A stretch of DNA of 64,000 nucleotides, taken from Mycobacterium sp. Root135. GTDB lineage: Bacteria; Actinomycetota; Actinomycetes; Mycobacteriales; Mycobacteriaceae. The stretch lies in contig NZ_LMEZ01000004.1 of the NCBI RefSeq assembly GCF_001426545.1, forward strand, positions 124,001 to 188,000, in the 5' to 3' direction. Position numbers and translations under genes: made by a program. Positions 26,802 to 35,231 of the stretch are shown here, in pieces (positions within the stretch are counted from its first letter, which is position 1; each line of letters starts with the position of its first letter). The notes beneath the pieces are model-generated. The model was not told the DNA's origin. It saw nothing but the letters and a program-made list of their open reading frames with translations, and searched no databases.

Positions 26802-28154
26802 TTAGGCCAGGGCCTTGTCCCACTGATTCTGGGAGTTCTCCAGCGACTGCTGGACCGTCTGGGTGCCGTTGACGGCCAAGGCAAGCTGGTCGACCAAGCC
26901 CTGCAACAACTGGGGCGCGCCGGCCTCCTTGGGCCACACCAGCGGGTCGCCGTTGAGACCCTGGCGGATGGGGCCGATGGCCTTGGTCACCACCTTGGCG
27001 TAGCCGTCGGAGTCGAGCACCTCGCCGCGGATGGGGTCGATGCCGGCGCCTGCGGTCGAGGAGATGACCAGGTTCTGCGGCGCGGCGGTGGCCCAGGCGA
27101 TGAAGGCCGACGCGGCGTCCTGATTCTTGGTGGCGGTGGAGATGCCGAGCCCGAAGCCGGCGTCGAGCGCGGTGCGCGGGGTCTTGTTGCTTCCGCCCAC
27201 CGGCAGTGAGAGCGCGCCCCACTTGCCGGCGATCTTGGACGCCGTCGGATCCTCGGCGCGCAGGGCCATGTCGGTCCAGGTGTCTAGCATCGCCCCCTGC
27301 CCGGTGAGGAAGGCGGTGTTGGCCTGGTCGAAGCCGATCTGCAGCGGGGTGGGCAACGCGACGGGGTTGACCTTGACGAGGTGGGTCAGCGCGGCGACCG
27401 AGGCGTCGGAGGTGAGCTCCGGCTTTCCCTTGGCGTCCAACAGGTTTCCGCCGTAGCCGGTGAGCCGGTTGATGTAGGAGCAGCCGAGGATCATCGGGAC
27501 CTGCTGGCCGGAGACGATGGCACCGTAGGCGGCGCCTTTCGCGTCGGTGGTGATCTTGGCGGCGGCGTCGTCGTACTCGTCCCAGGTGGTCGGCGGGGTC
27601 ACCTTGTACCGGTCGAAGAGTTCGGTGTTGTAGAAGAGGATGTGGACGTCGCCGTCGTAGGGCAGGCCGTAGCGCTTGCCGTCGAGCAGCGTGTACGGGT
27701 CGTAGATGGACTTCAGATAGCAGCTGGTGCCGATCTTGTCGCCGTTGGCGTCGATCCACCCGGTGAGGTCGGTGAGCGCGCCGGCGTCGACGAGATCGCC
27801 GAGGCCGAAGTAGAAGTAGTCGAAGACGTCGAATTCACCGGTGCCACTTTGCACGTCGAGGATCTGCTTGCTGGTCAGCTGGTCATACGGCGCGGCGGTG
27901 ACCTCGAGCGTGCCGCCAGTCGCGTCCTTCCACTTGGGCGCGAGGACGTCGCGGAAGGACGTCACGTGCGGCTGGTTGACCAGCAACTTGAGGGTGACGC
28001 CGTCGAAGCGTCCGCCCGTCGGGGCGGTGGTGGACAGGGCCGCGGTGCTGCCCTCGGAGCCGCACGCGGCGAGAGCTGGCGCGAATGCCAGTGCTCCGCC
28101 GGCGAGTCCGAGTAGTTGGAGCGCGCGGCGGCGGTTGAGGTTGGCGGTGGTCAC
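26802..28154 (-). CDS. ABC transporter solute-binding lipoprotein (family 1), orphan
   Basis: This 450-residue extracytoplasmic binding protein of the carbohydrate (family 1) type has a Tat-like RRR stretch, a hydrophobic segment and the lipobox ALAACGS, so it should be lipid-anchored outside the membrane. Internal features such as GKRYGLPYDGD and TTWDEYDDAA are typical of sugar-binding members. No permease or ATPase gene adjoins it. Its promoter and start closely match those of the ABC importer operon 13 kb away, so it is probably that importer's missing subunit. GTG 28154 is preceded by TACCGT at 8 nt and no Shine-Dalgarno sequence. It converges on the P450 gene. Confidence 0.88.
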   Translation of the reverse strand: MTTANLNRRRALQLLGLAGGALAFAPALAACGSEGSTAALSTTAPTGGRFDGVTLKLLVNQPHVTSFRDVLAPKWKDATGGTLEVTAAPYDQLTSKQILDVQSGTGEFDVFDYFYFGLGDLVDAGALTDLTGWIDANGDKIGTSCYLKSIYDPYTLLDGKRYGLPYDGDVHILFYNTELFDRYKVTPPTTWDEYDDAAAKITTDAKGAAYGAIVSGQQVPMILGCSYINRLTGYGGNLLDAKGKPELTSDASVAALTHLVKVNPVALPTPLQIGFDQANTAFLTGQGAMLDTWTDMALRAEDPTASKIAGKWGALSLPVGGSNKTPRTALDAGFGLGISTATKNQDAASAFIAWATAAPQNLVISSTAGAGIDPIRGEVLDSDGYAKVVTKAIGPIRQGLNGDPLVWPKEAGAPQLLQGLVDQLALAVNGTQTVQQSLENSQNQWDKALA

Positions 28155-28206
28155 GTGGGAGGACGGTAAGGGAGAGAACGGTGTTCAGACGATGGTTTGA
28201 CTCGTG
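28152..28206 (-). promoter_or_regulatory. Promoter/operator of the orphan binding-protein gene, matching the ABC importer promoter
   Basis: On the minus strand, CACGAGTCAAACCATCG (28206-28190) is followed after 21 nt by TACCGT (28168-28163), then 8 nt and GTG (28154). The upstream 17-mer matches the importer operon's at 15 of 17 positions, and both spacings are identical. Confidence 0.6.
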
Positions 28207-28225
28207 GTGATCGTTGGGGACGTCG

Positions 28226-28744
28226 TCAGCGTCGGGGTACGGCGGTGCGGAGTTCGGTGTAGGCCGACACGAGCGCGTCGAGGGTGAAGCCTCGGTTGAG
28301 GCCGCTGGGGTTCGGCAGGACCCAGGCGGTCGCACCGGCGAAAGCCGTTGGCCGTCTGCCCCAGGCGACGTCAGGCGTCGAGAGCATGGCCGACAGCGCA
28401 CGCTTGCCGAGGAACGCGACGACCCGGGGCCGATACCGGCGCATCTTGGCCTCGAAGGCGGGCCGCGCGTCGCGAAACTCCTCGGCATTGATCTCGGCCG
28501 CCGTCGGCGTCGGGCGCGACACCACCGCGGTGATGCCGCAGCCGTAGGTCAGCAGCTGGCGTTCGTCCTCGGCCCGCACGCGCGAGTCGGTGAACCCGGC
28601 CAGGTGCAGAACCGGCCAGAAGCGATTGCTCGCGTTCGAGAAGTTGTGTCCGTCGGCGGCGGCGCTGGAGGCCGGGTTGATGCCGCAGAACACCACGTCC
28701 AGCCCAGGGGCCAGCACGTCGGGGTCGTAGCCACTCGGTTTCAT
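28226..28744 (-). CDS. mug: Mismatch-specific uracil/thymine DNA glycosylase (Mug family)
   Basis: This 172-residue base-excision repair enzyme should remove uracil or thymine from G:U and G:T mispairs. The Mug/TDG signature GINPASSAAADGHNF (from residue 21), followed by NRFW, forms the active site. The second motif, NPSGLNR, wedges the DNA helix in relatives. Length equals E. coli Mug. The start is ATG 28744; TTG 28759 is possible. The frame continues further upstream without other good starts. It diverges from the HAD gene. Confidence 0.88.
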   Translation of the reverse strand: MKPSGYDPDVLAPGLDVVFCGINPASSAAADGHNFSNASNRFWPVLHLAGFTDSRVRAEDERQLLTYGCGITAVVSRPTPTAAEINAEEFRDARPAFEAKMRRYRPRVVAFLGKRALSAMLSTPDVAWGRRPTAFAGATAWVLPNPSGLNRGFTLDALVSAYTELRTAVPRR

Positions 28745-28805
28745 CTCGTCGTCAGTCAACCACCTGCGGCGACGCAAATAAACGGGTCCTGACACTCGCA
28801 AAATT

Positions 28806-28819
28806 GGGTGACGCCACCC
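28806..28819. promoter_or_regulatory. Inverted repeat before the HAD-family gene
   Basis: GGGTGACGCCACCC has perfect 5-bp arms. It lies 8 nt before ATG 28828 in the short divergent gap shared with mug and is a candidate operator. Confidence 0.3.
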
Positions 28820-28827
28820 ATAGTGGA

Positions 28828-29574
28828 ATGATGACGAACTTCGACTCCCCGTCTGCTGCCGGCACACCGTCGGTGTTGGTGTTCGACGTCAACGAGACGC
28901 TGCTCGACATCGAATCCCTCGGGCCGCACTTCGAGCGAATCTTTGGCGACGCCAACGTCCTTCGCACGTGGTTCGGCGAGCTCGTCACCTACTCGATGAC
29001 GCTGACGCTGTCCGGCTACTACGTCGACTTCTTCACCCTCGGCCGAGCGGTCCTGCAGATGGTCGCGACGATCCGCGACGTGGTGCCCACCGGCGACGAC
29101 CTGCACTCACTGGCCGAGCGAATGCGCACGATGCCCGCGCACCCCGACGTCGCCCCGGGTTTGGCGCGCCTGCAGGCCGACGGCTACCGCCTGGTCACCC
29201 TGACCAATTCGCCTCATCGCCCCGACGTGGCCTCGCCGCTGGACAACGCCGGGCTCGGAGACTTCTTCGAGCACCAGTTCACCGTGGACACCCTCGGCGT
29301 GTTCAAGCCGTCGATTCACCTCTACCGCAGGGTGGCCGCGCAGCTCGGGGTCGACGCCTCGGACTGCATGATGGTGGCGGCGCACACCTGGGACACGATC
29401 GGAGCTCAAGGCGCAGGCATGCAGAGCGCCTTGATCACCCGGCCCGGCAATGCGCCGCTGATCGCAGACGGCGTCCCCCGCCCAAACCTGTTGGCCACCA
29501 ACATCACCGAGCTCGCTGACCTGCTGGAACGCCGTCCCGGTACGCCTCCAGCAGCCGCAGCCACACCTCGCTGA
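28828..29574 (+). CDS. HAD superfamily hydrolase, haloacid dehalogenase type II-like
   Basis: This 248-residue HAD-fold hydrolase related to L-2-haloacid dehalogenases carries the nucleophile Asp in LVFDVNETLL, the TNS motif (LVTLTNSPH), the Lys in FKPS and the MMVAAHTWD block. Real dehalogenation or a phosphatase-like activity cannot be distinguished by eye. ATG 28828 and ATG 28831 are equally possible starts. Its 3' end overlaps the convergent oxidoreductase gene by 71 bp, which is unusually long, so both C-termini constrain the same DNA. Confidence 0.82.
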   Translation: MMTNFDSPSAAGTPSVLVFDVNETLLDIESLGPHFERIFGDANVLRTWFGELVTYSMTLTLSGYYVDFFTLGRAVLQMVATIRDVVPTGDDLHSLAERMRTMPAHPDVAPGLARLQADGYRLVTLTNSPHRPDVASPLDNAGLGDFFEHQFTVDTLGVFKPSIHLYRRVAAQLGVDASDCMMVAAHTWDTIGAQGAGMQSALITRPGNAPLIADGVPRPNLLATNITELADLLERRPGTPPAAAATPR

Positions 29575-30958
29575 TCGTCGGGAAGCACGGCACCGCGTGC
29601 CAGAGCCGGGTGATCGGCACCCGACCCGCGACGGCGACCGTGGCCGAGTGCAACATCTCCACCACCCCTGGCCCCACGAAGCTGACCCCGAGCAACGTCT
29701 GGTCGTCCTCGTCGACGACCATGCGTGCCTGTCCCGTGTAGCCGTCGGCGTAGAAGTTCGCGCCGGGCACCGACTGCCCCATGTCGACGTCGACCGTCCG
29801 CACCCGGTGCCCCCGCTGCGTCGCCTGGGCACTGGTGAGCCCCACCGACGCCGCCTCTGGGTCGGTGAAGAAGGCCTGTGGGACGGCGAGATCGTTCGCG
29901 GTGGCCACGTGCGCGCTCCACGGGGTTGAGTCCAACGTTCGCCCGTGGGCGCGGGCCCCGATCACCGCACCGGCGACGCGCGCCTGGTATTTGCCCTGGT
30001 GGGTCAGCAGCGCCTGATGGTTGACGTCGCCGAGGGCGTACAGCCAGTCGCCGTCGACCCCGCGGGCCAAGCAGGTGTCGTCGACGTCGAGCCACGAACC
30101 GGGCGCGAGCCCGACGGTCTCCAACCCGATGTCGGCGGTGTTCGGTGTCCGACCGGTGGCGAAGAGGATCTCGTCGACCTCCAGCCGCTCGCCGGTGTCC
30201 AGGGTGACCTGAATCGGTCCGGTTCCACCGGGGCGGTGTAACTCGGTGACGAGCACTTCGGTACGCACCTCGACGCCTGCCTCCACGAGGCCCCGGTGGA
30301 CGTGCTCGCCGAGGAACGACTCCATCCTCGGAAGCAGCCCGGCGGTACGCGCCAAAAGCGTGACCCGCGAGCCCAAACCGTGCCAGGCGGTTGCCATTTC
30401 GACGCCCACTCCCCCGGCCCCCACCACCGCCAGCCGCGCCGGGACCGTACTGCTGTCGGTCGCCCTGCGGTTGGTCCACGGCTTGGCCTCGGCGACGCCG
30501 GGAAGGTTGGGCACCGCGGCGGTGCTGCCGGTGCACACGATCACCGCGTGGCGGGCGTGCAGTTCCAGCCGTCGCTCCGCGGTGGTGACGACGACGCGTC
30601 GTGCCCCGTCGAGGCGGGCGTGCCCACGAACCAGGTCGACGCCCATGCCGAGAACCACGTCGGCGACGGGGGCGTCGTCCCAGTTGGTGACGTACCGGTC
30701 GCGGCGGGCGAAGACGCCCTTAGCGTCGATCGCGCCGACGACGGCTTCGCGGGCGCCGTCGACCTTACGTGCCTCCGCGACGGCCAGCACCGGGCGCAGC
30801 AGCGACTTGCTAGGCACGCATCCCCAGAAGTTGCACTCACCGCCGACGAGTTCACGCTCGACGAGCGCGACGGACAGACCCTCCGCGTGGGCACGGTCGG
30901 CGGCGTTGATGCCCACCGGTCCGCCGCCAAGGACGATGACGTCGTAAACCCTTGCCAT
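29504..30958 (-). CDS. Pyridine nucleotide-disulfide oxidoreductase (dihydrolipoamide dehydrogenase/mercuric reductase-like)
   Basis: This flavoprotein of about 484 residues transfers electrons from NAD(P)H through FAD to a redox disulfide. It shows the FAD motif GGGPVGINAADRA, the active-site disulfide CNFWGC in GGECNFWGCVPSKSL, the NAD(P) motif GAGGVGVEMA and ALGDVNHQALL. The usual C-terminal HxxxxE dimer motif is not obvious (WHAVPCFPTISEVW), so it belongs to an atypical subgroup. ATG 30958 has GGGAGAG just upstream. Its stop lies inside the HAD gene on the other strand. The DUF427 gene lies 22 bp upstream and is probably co-transcribed. Confidence 0.88.
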   Translation of the reverse strand: MARVYDVIVLGGGPVGINAADRAHAEGLSVALVERELVGGECNFWGCVPSKSLLRPVLAVAEARKVDGAREAVVGAIDAKGVFARRDRYVTNWDDAPVADVVLGMGVDLVRGHARLDGARRVVVTTAERRLELHARHAVIVCTGSTAAVPNLPGVAEAKPWTNRRATDSSTVPARLAVVGAGGVGVEMATAWHGLGSRVTLLARTAGLLPRMESFLGEHVHRGLVEAGVEVRTEVLVTELHRPGGTGPIQVTLDTGERLEVDEILFATGRTPNTADIGLETVGLAPGSWLDVDDTCLARGVDGDWLYALGDVNHQALLTHQGKYQARVAGAVIGARAHGRTLDSTPWSAHVATANDLAVPQAFFTDPEAASVGLTSAQATQRGHRVRTVDVDMGQSVPGANFYADGYTGQARMVVDEDDQTLLGVSFVGPGVVEMLHSATVAVAGRVPITRLWHAVPCFPTISEVWLRLLEAYRDGVPAGQRAR

Positions 30959-30980
30959 GCTCTCTCCCAACGTCTTTGCT

Positions 30981-31841
30981 CTAGGTTCGTGCGCGGATTT
31001 CGTCGGCGTCGAGGCCGCGGTCGACCCCGTGGGCGATTACGGTTTGCCCAGGCTCGGGGTTGAGCTTCACGCCGTCGAGGAAGACGTCGACCTTGTCCGG
31101 TTCGAAGGAGACGAAGTTGCTGACGCGCTGCACCTCGGTCCAGGCGTTCGGGTACGACCAGGCCGCCCGCGGACGGTCGCCGACGGCGCAGTAGCTCGCC
31201 AATCCCTTGTAGGGACAGAAGGTCTGCCCCTCCATCGGTTGCAGCGCAGTCTCGTCGACGTCCTCGCGGGGCACGTACCAACGCGGCGCGAAGCCCGATT
31301 CGTAGAGCGCCAGCGGGCGGGCGGTGTCCGCCACGACGCGCTCACCGTCGCGGACGACCAGATGCCTTGAAGTGCTTCGGATGTCGATTCGGTGGTAGGC
31401 GTCGGTGGCATGCCCCAGGATGCGTTCGTCCTCTTCGTAGAAGGCGTCCATCGCCCGCCACGCGAAGGCGACGCGCCCGCCGAGCGCGCTCGCATGGTCG
31501 GGCAGTGCCGCGTACTGCCAGGCCGCCCGCTTGGCCTCGCGGTCGGCGACCCGGGCGCCGAACCACGTCACCGGCCCCAGGTCGGCGTGTTCGGTGACGT
31601 GGCCGTCGTCGACGAGCACCCCCGGTGTCACGTCTTCGCGCGGAAAGTAGGCGACCGGATAACGGCCGGGCTCGTGCAACAGCACCACGTCCTGACTGTC
31701 GGCGATCCAGGCGTCGCCGAATCGGACCCGCATCCGACGGCGCAAGGGTTCGGCGAACAACAGCGTCGGCAAGGGCTCGGGGGTGAGGAAGTGACCGGCC
31801 GAACGGGAGGCCAATGGCCCCTGCTGCCATGCCAGTCCCAT
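30981..31841 (-). CDS. DUF427 family protein (two tandem DUF427 domains)
   Basis: This 286-residue cytoplasmic protein has two DUF427-like halves. The first contains DVVLLHEPGRYPVAYFPREDV; the second has LALYESGFAPRWYVPREDVDE and CPYKGLASY. The family has no firmly known activity. ATG 31841 has AAGGGG about 7 nt upstream. Its promoter region holds a CCCA-N6-TGGG palindrome resembling one in front of the double-TetR gene, which suggests control by that regulator. Confidence 0.85.
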   Translation of the reverse strand: MGLAWQQGPLASRSAGHFLTPEPLPTLLFAEPLRRRMRVRFGDAWIADSQDVVLLHEPGRYPVAYFPREDVTPGVLVDDGHVTEHADLGPVTWFGARVADREAKRAAWQYAALPDHASALGGRVAFAWRAMDAFYEEDERILGHATDAYHRIDIRSTSRHLVVRDGERVVADTARPLALYESGFAPRWYVPREDVDETALQPMEGQTFCPYKGLASYCAVGDRPRAAWSYPNAWTEVQRVSNFVSFEPDKVDVFLDGVKLNPEPGQTVIAHGVDRGLDADEIRART

Positions 31842-31878
31842 GATGAGCCCCTTCGTCGTACCGATCCACGACGCCGGG

Positions 31879-31924
31879 CCAATGACTTACGACTGATTGG
31901 GCGTCACGTCCCATTATTCTGGGG
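31879..31924. promoter_or_regulatory. Candidate operators upstream of the DUF427 gene
   Basis: CCCATTATTCTGGG (31910-31923) is an interrupted palindrome. CCAAT and ATTGG arms (31879-31883 and 31896-31900) form a second one. The first resembles GCCATTGTTTCTGGC in front of the double-TetR gene. Confidence 0.4.
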
Positions 31925-31978
31925 TATGCCACCCATATCGTCCAGAGCGATGTCTACCAATGTGCTGTGAAAGGGTTG

Positions 31979-33322
31979 CTAGGAGGACTTTTTCGTCTTC
32001 GAGGGCCGCTTGCGCGTCGTCACGGCAAAGCCGGCGACGTAGTCGAGCGACGCGTCGACGGCAGCTCGAAAGGGTTCGACGGATCCGGTCACGTGGGTGA
32101 GCAACGTGCCGCCCTGGTGCGCGGCGACCATCGCGACGGCGAGGTGACGCGGATCGGCATTGTCGGTCAGCTCACCGCGCCGGCACATCGCGGACAGGCC
32201 GTCCTCGAACACCTGCAGCCACCGCTCGTACCCGTCGGCGAGATCGTCGAGCACCGCGTCGTCGGCTTCGAGCAGTTCGCCGGTGAGCGAGCCGTAGACG
32301 CAGCCGCCCCGCAGGTAGTTCTCGCCGGCCTGGGTCCAGCACAGATCGGCCCAGGCGCGCAACGACTCGAGGCTGTCCAGGCGACCGAGCGCCTCCTGGG
32401 TGTGGAAGGCGACGACGAAGTCGGTGCGCGCCGCGATCACCTGACGCGTGAGATCTTGCTTGTCCGTGAAGTAGTGGGAGATTTGCGATCCGCTGACGCC
32501 GACGGCGCGGCGGACGTCGTCGAGGCTGGTGCCGTTGACCCCGTGCTCGAAGATGAGTTCGGCGGCGCCGTCGATGATCCGGGCCCGGGTGGCCATGCCC
32601 TTGGCGGTGAACCGTGGGGCCGCGTCCGGGTCCACGCGGTGCGGGCGGCGGCGGGGTCGGGACTTGCGTGCCGGGCGCGGGACGCGTTCGTCGGGGTCCT
32701 TCGCGAACATGCGCACGTAGTTGACGACGAATCTGGTGACGTCCGCCAGGGGCCACTCCTGCCGGTAGGAGAAGGCCAGCAACCCGGCGCCCTGGTGCAG
32801 GCTCACCACCACCAGCGCGAGCTGTCGAGGTTGGGCCGAGTTGACCAGGAGGCCTCGACTCTTCATCCGGGCGAACGAGTCTTCGAGAAGGTTTACCCAG
32901 CGCCAGTATCCGTCGGCGAACGTCTGCCGGGTGGCGTCATCCGACTTCGCCAGCTGACCGGCCAGCGCGTGATAGGTGGCCGTGCCGCGGTAGCCGACCT
33001 TGCGCAGGTAGCGCACGTTGAGGGTGGCCCATTGCTCCCAATCCTCGAAGGTGTCGAGTCCCCCCAGCTTCGGCTGGCGGTGGAACTGCAGCACGATCTC
33101 GACCTGGCGTTTCACGACGGCGCGGATCAGGTCTTGCCGGTCGTCGAAGTAGTGGTTGAGTTGGGAACCGCTGACCGACGCGGCTTGTCGCACCTTGTCC
33201 AGGTTGAAGGTCGTCAGTCCGTCGGCGAGCAGGACGTCGGCGGCCGACCGCAGGATGCGCTCGCGCGTCGCGAGCCCCTTCGCGGTGAAACTCCGGTTCG
33301 CCGACGCATCTGCGGTGGTCAT
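31979..33322 (-). CDS. Single-chain double TetR-family regulator
   Basis: This 447-residue protein contains two full TetR repressor units in one chain. Repeat 1 starts FTAKGLATRERIL at residue 12 with the helix-turn-helix VSGSQLNHYF. Repeat 2 starts FTAKGMATRARII near residue 238 with VSGSQISHYF. Each is followed by its own ligand-binding region, and a basic linker (RPARKSRPRRRPHR) joins them. Ordinary TetR proteins are about 200 residues and dimerise, so this resembles a tethered dimer from a gene duplication and fusion. ATG 33322 is chosen. A palindrome lies 25 nt upstream and may be autoregulatory. Confidence 0.9.
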   Translation of the reverse strand: MTTADASANRSFTAKGLATRERILRSAADVLLADGLTTFNLDKVRQAASVSGSQLNHYFDDRQDLIRAVVKRQVEIVLQFHRQPKLGGLDTFEDWEQWATLNVRYLRKVGYRGTATYHALAGQLAKSDDATRQTFADGYWRWVNLLEDSFARMKSRGLLVNSAQPRQLALVVVSLHQGAGLLAFSYRQEWPLADVTRFVVNYVRMFAKDPDERVPRPARKSRPRRRPHRVDPDAAPRFTAKGMATRARIIDGAAELIFEHGVNGTSLDDVRRAVGVSGSQISHYFTDKQDLTRQVIAARTDFVVAFHTQEALGRLDSLESLRAWADLCWTQAGENYLRGGCVYGSLTGELLEADDAVLDDLADGYERWLQVFEDGLSAMCRRGELTDNADPRHLAVAMVAAHQGGTLLTHVTGSVEPFRAAVDASLDYVAGFAVTTRKRPSKTKKSS

Positions 33323-33346
33323 CGTGCATACGAAGATACCCGTGTG

Positions 33347-33361
33347 GCCATTGTTTCTGGC
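33347..33361. promoter_or_regulatory. Candidate operator of the double-TetR gene
   Basis: GCCATTGTTTCTGGC has 4-bp perfect arms around 7 nt. On the minus strand it lies 8 nt upstream of a -10-like TATCTT (33338-33333). It resembles the site at 31910-31923. Confidence 0.4.
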
Positions 33362-33640
33362 GTGACCAGGGCCGACGGCGTGCCGCTAAACGGTGGGCTC
33401 ATCCGCCCACAATGTGTTGGCGCGAGGGTTGGGCATGGCCCGGGCGGGGGCGTCATCGCGTGTTGACGATCGTCATCGTTCGTTGACGGCGTGCGCCGCG
33501 TATGTCCACCGGACAGGCCTGATCGGACAGCGATCTCCAAGGTCAAAAGCCGTCTGCGGGACCGCGACCGGGGCTATCGTTTGGGAGAACGGCCCCATTC
33601 GCGTAAGGCTCCGGGCCGTCGCCGAAGAGGAGAACCGCTA
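33362..33640. promoter_or_regulatory. Gene-free divergent control region
   Basis: About 280 nt with no supported gene separate the double-TetR and ANTAR-like genes. Visible elements are a hairpin GTGGGC-N6-GCCCAC (33393-33410), a perfect 12-bp palindrome TGACGATCGTCA (33464-33475) and a -10-like TATCGT (33575-33580) suited to the downstream plus-strand gene. Confidence 0.4.
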
Positions 33641-33925
33641 GTGAATGGCAGTAGCCGCGTCGCCGACCCGTGGGCAGACGAGCATTCTGGAACCCGGACT
33701 CTCGACCTGGCCCTGGGGGTGCTGGTTGGCTTGCGGCGGTGCGACGCCAAGGAGGCCTTCTCCGAGCTGGTGGACGTGAGCACCCGACGCGGGCTGTCGC
33801 CGTTCGCACTCGGCCGGGCCTTGGTGGCGGCGGCCAGCGGCCACCCCGTCCCCGACTCCGACGCCGGCGCAGCCGTGGCGGACGAGTGGGGCGAGCTGTT
33901 CGTCGACACTAGGGTGTCGACATGA
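33641..33925 (+). CDS. Small ANTAR-like domain protein
   Basis: This 94-residue protein has a core (ALGVLVGLRRCDAKEAFSEL, then VSTRRGLSPFALGRALV) that matches the three-helix ANTAR fold used by RNA-binding antiterminators. No receiver or sensor domain is attached, so it would be a stand-alone ANTAR protein. GTG 33641 has GAGGAG about 9 nt upstream. Its stop overlaps the MOSC gene start by ATGA, so the two are coupled. Its RNA target is unknown. Confidence 0.72.
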   Translation: MNGSSRVADPWADEHSGTRTLDLALGVLVGLRRCDAKEAFSELVDVSTRRGLSPFALGRALVAAASGHPVPDSDAGAAVADEWGELFVDTRVST

Positions 33926-34755
33926 GCACTGCCGCCGTGGACGTGCACATGAAGGTTGGCACCCTGTACCGCTATCCGGTGAAGTCGATGCTCGGTGAAG
34001 CCGTGGACGTCATGTTCGTCGACGAGCAGGGGGTCGAGAACGACCGCCGGCTGGCACTGATCGACGAGGAGACCGGCCGGGTGGCCAGCGCCAAGCAGGC
34101 GCGGCTGTGGCGGAGCCTCCTAACGTGCAGCGCCACAGTCGATTCCGGCCGGGTAAGCATCCAGATGCCCGACGGAGCCGTCGTATCGGCCGATGCCGAC
34201 GAGGTGGACGCGCGGCTGTCCGCACTTGTCGCCCGACCGGTTCGCCTGTCGCGCAGTCGACCTGCGGGCGCCTCGGTGGAGCGGGCCGATCCCGAGCAGG
34301 TGCTCGAATTCGGTGTGGACGCCGAGGTCGACGCCCCCATCCTGGAATTGGCGGAGGCCACCCCGGGCACCTCGTTCACCGACTACGCGCCAGTGCACGT
34401 CATTACCACCGCGACCCTCGAGCAGATCGGCACCGAAGCGCAGCGCTACCGCCCCAATCTGGTGATCTCGACGCCGCCCGGCTACCCGGCCTACGCCGAG
34501 AACGAGTGGACGGGTCGCACCCTCGTCGTCGGCGACGTACGGTTACGCGCCATCGGCCCGACGCCGCGATGCGTCATCCCGACGCTTGAGCACGGCTCGT
34601 TGCCACGGGATCCCGGGGCGCTACGCACCCCTGCAGCCGAAAACCGAGTTGCCGCACTGGACATGGGCGTGTTGCCGTGTGCGGGGGCGTACTTGGAGGT
34701 CGTCACTGCGGGCACCATTCGGAGCGGGGACCGCGTCACCCTCGAATCGGAGTAG
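33922..34755 (+). CDS. MOSC domain protein (MOSC_N plus MOSC)
   Basis: This 277-residue protein has an N-terminal beta-barrel (LYRYPVKSMLGEAVD) and a C-terminal MOSC domain like those of molybdenum cofactor sulfurases and mARC-type reductases. The conserved Cys appears in GPTPRCVIPT, the likely molybdopterin-ligating or sulfur-carrying position. It overlaps the ANTAR-like gene by ATGA. It probably handles a molybdenum cofactor-linked reaction such as N-hydroxylated compound reduction. The partner proteins are not in the window. Confidence 0.85.
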   Translation: MSTAAVDVHMKVGTLYRYPVKSMLGEAVDVMFVDEQGVENDRRLALIDEETGRVASAKQARLWRSLLTCSATVDSGRVSIQMPDGAVVSADADEVDARLSALVARPVRLSRSRPAGASVERADPEQVLEFGVDAEVDAPILELAEATPGTSFTDYAPVHVITTATLEQIGTEAQRYRPNLVISTPPGYPAYAENEWTGRTLVVGDVRLRAIGPTPRCVIPTLEHGSLPRDPGALRTPAAENRVAALDMGVLPCAGAYLEVVTAGTIRSGDRVTLESE

Positions 34756-34761
34756 TCCGCG

Positions 34762-35199
34762 TCAGCTGGCGGCGAGTTCGAAGACGGGGATGACCCGGTC
34801 GGTCTTCTTCTGGTACTCACCGAAGCCGGGCGCCCGCTCGACGATGAGGTCGTAGACGCGGTCGCGCTCGGCCCTCGGCAGTTCGTGGGCGACCATCTGC
34901 GTCGGCGGATCTGCCCCGAGCTCGACGGTGACGGTCGGGTCGGCGCGGAAGTTGAACACCCAACCCGGGCTGGCGTCGCGGCCGGCCGCCGAGCCGACGA
35001 CGTAGATCGTGTCGTCGATGTCGAAGTAGCCGATGAGGTTCTCGCGTCGCTCACCGCTCTTGGCACCCGTCGAGGTCACGATCAGCAGCGGGAAGCCCTC
35101 GAACTGCCCGCCTACCTTTCCACCGTTGCCGCGGAACTCCGCGATGTTGCGCTCGTTGAACTCGCGTTCGGACGTCATCTCGTCAGCCATGCGTTCCAT
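34762..35199 (-). CDS. Deazaflavin (F420)-dependent nitroreductase family protein (Ddn-like)
   Basis: This 145-residue member of the Ddn/F420-dependent quinone reductase family is abundant in mycobacteria. It shows GGKVGGQFEGFPLLIVTSTGAK, then RRENLIGYFD and GWVFNFRADPTVTVELG, the split-barrel cofactor-binding pattern. It probably reduces quinones or similar acceptors with F420H2. ATG 35199 is used; ATG 35190 is the near alternative. It converges with the MOSC gene. Confidence 0.85.
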   Translation of the reverse strand: MERMADEMTSEREFNERNIAEFRGNGGKVGGQFEGFPLLIVTSTGAKSGERRENLIGYFDIDDTIYVVGSAAGRDASPGWVFNFRADPTVTVELGADPPTQMVAHELPRAERDRVYDLIVERAPGFGEYQKKTDRVIPVFELAAS

Positions 35200-35231
35200 G
35201 GTGGCACCGATGGTGGGCGATCGGAATGGTT

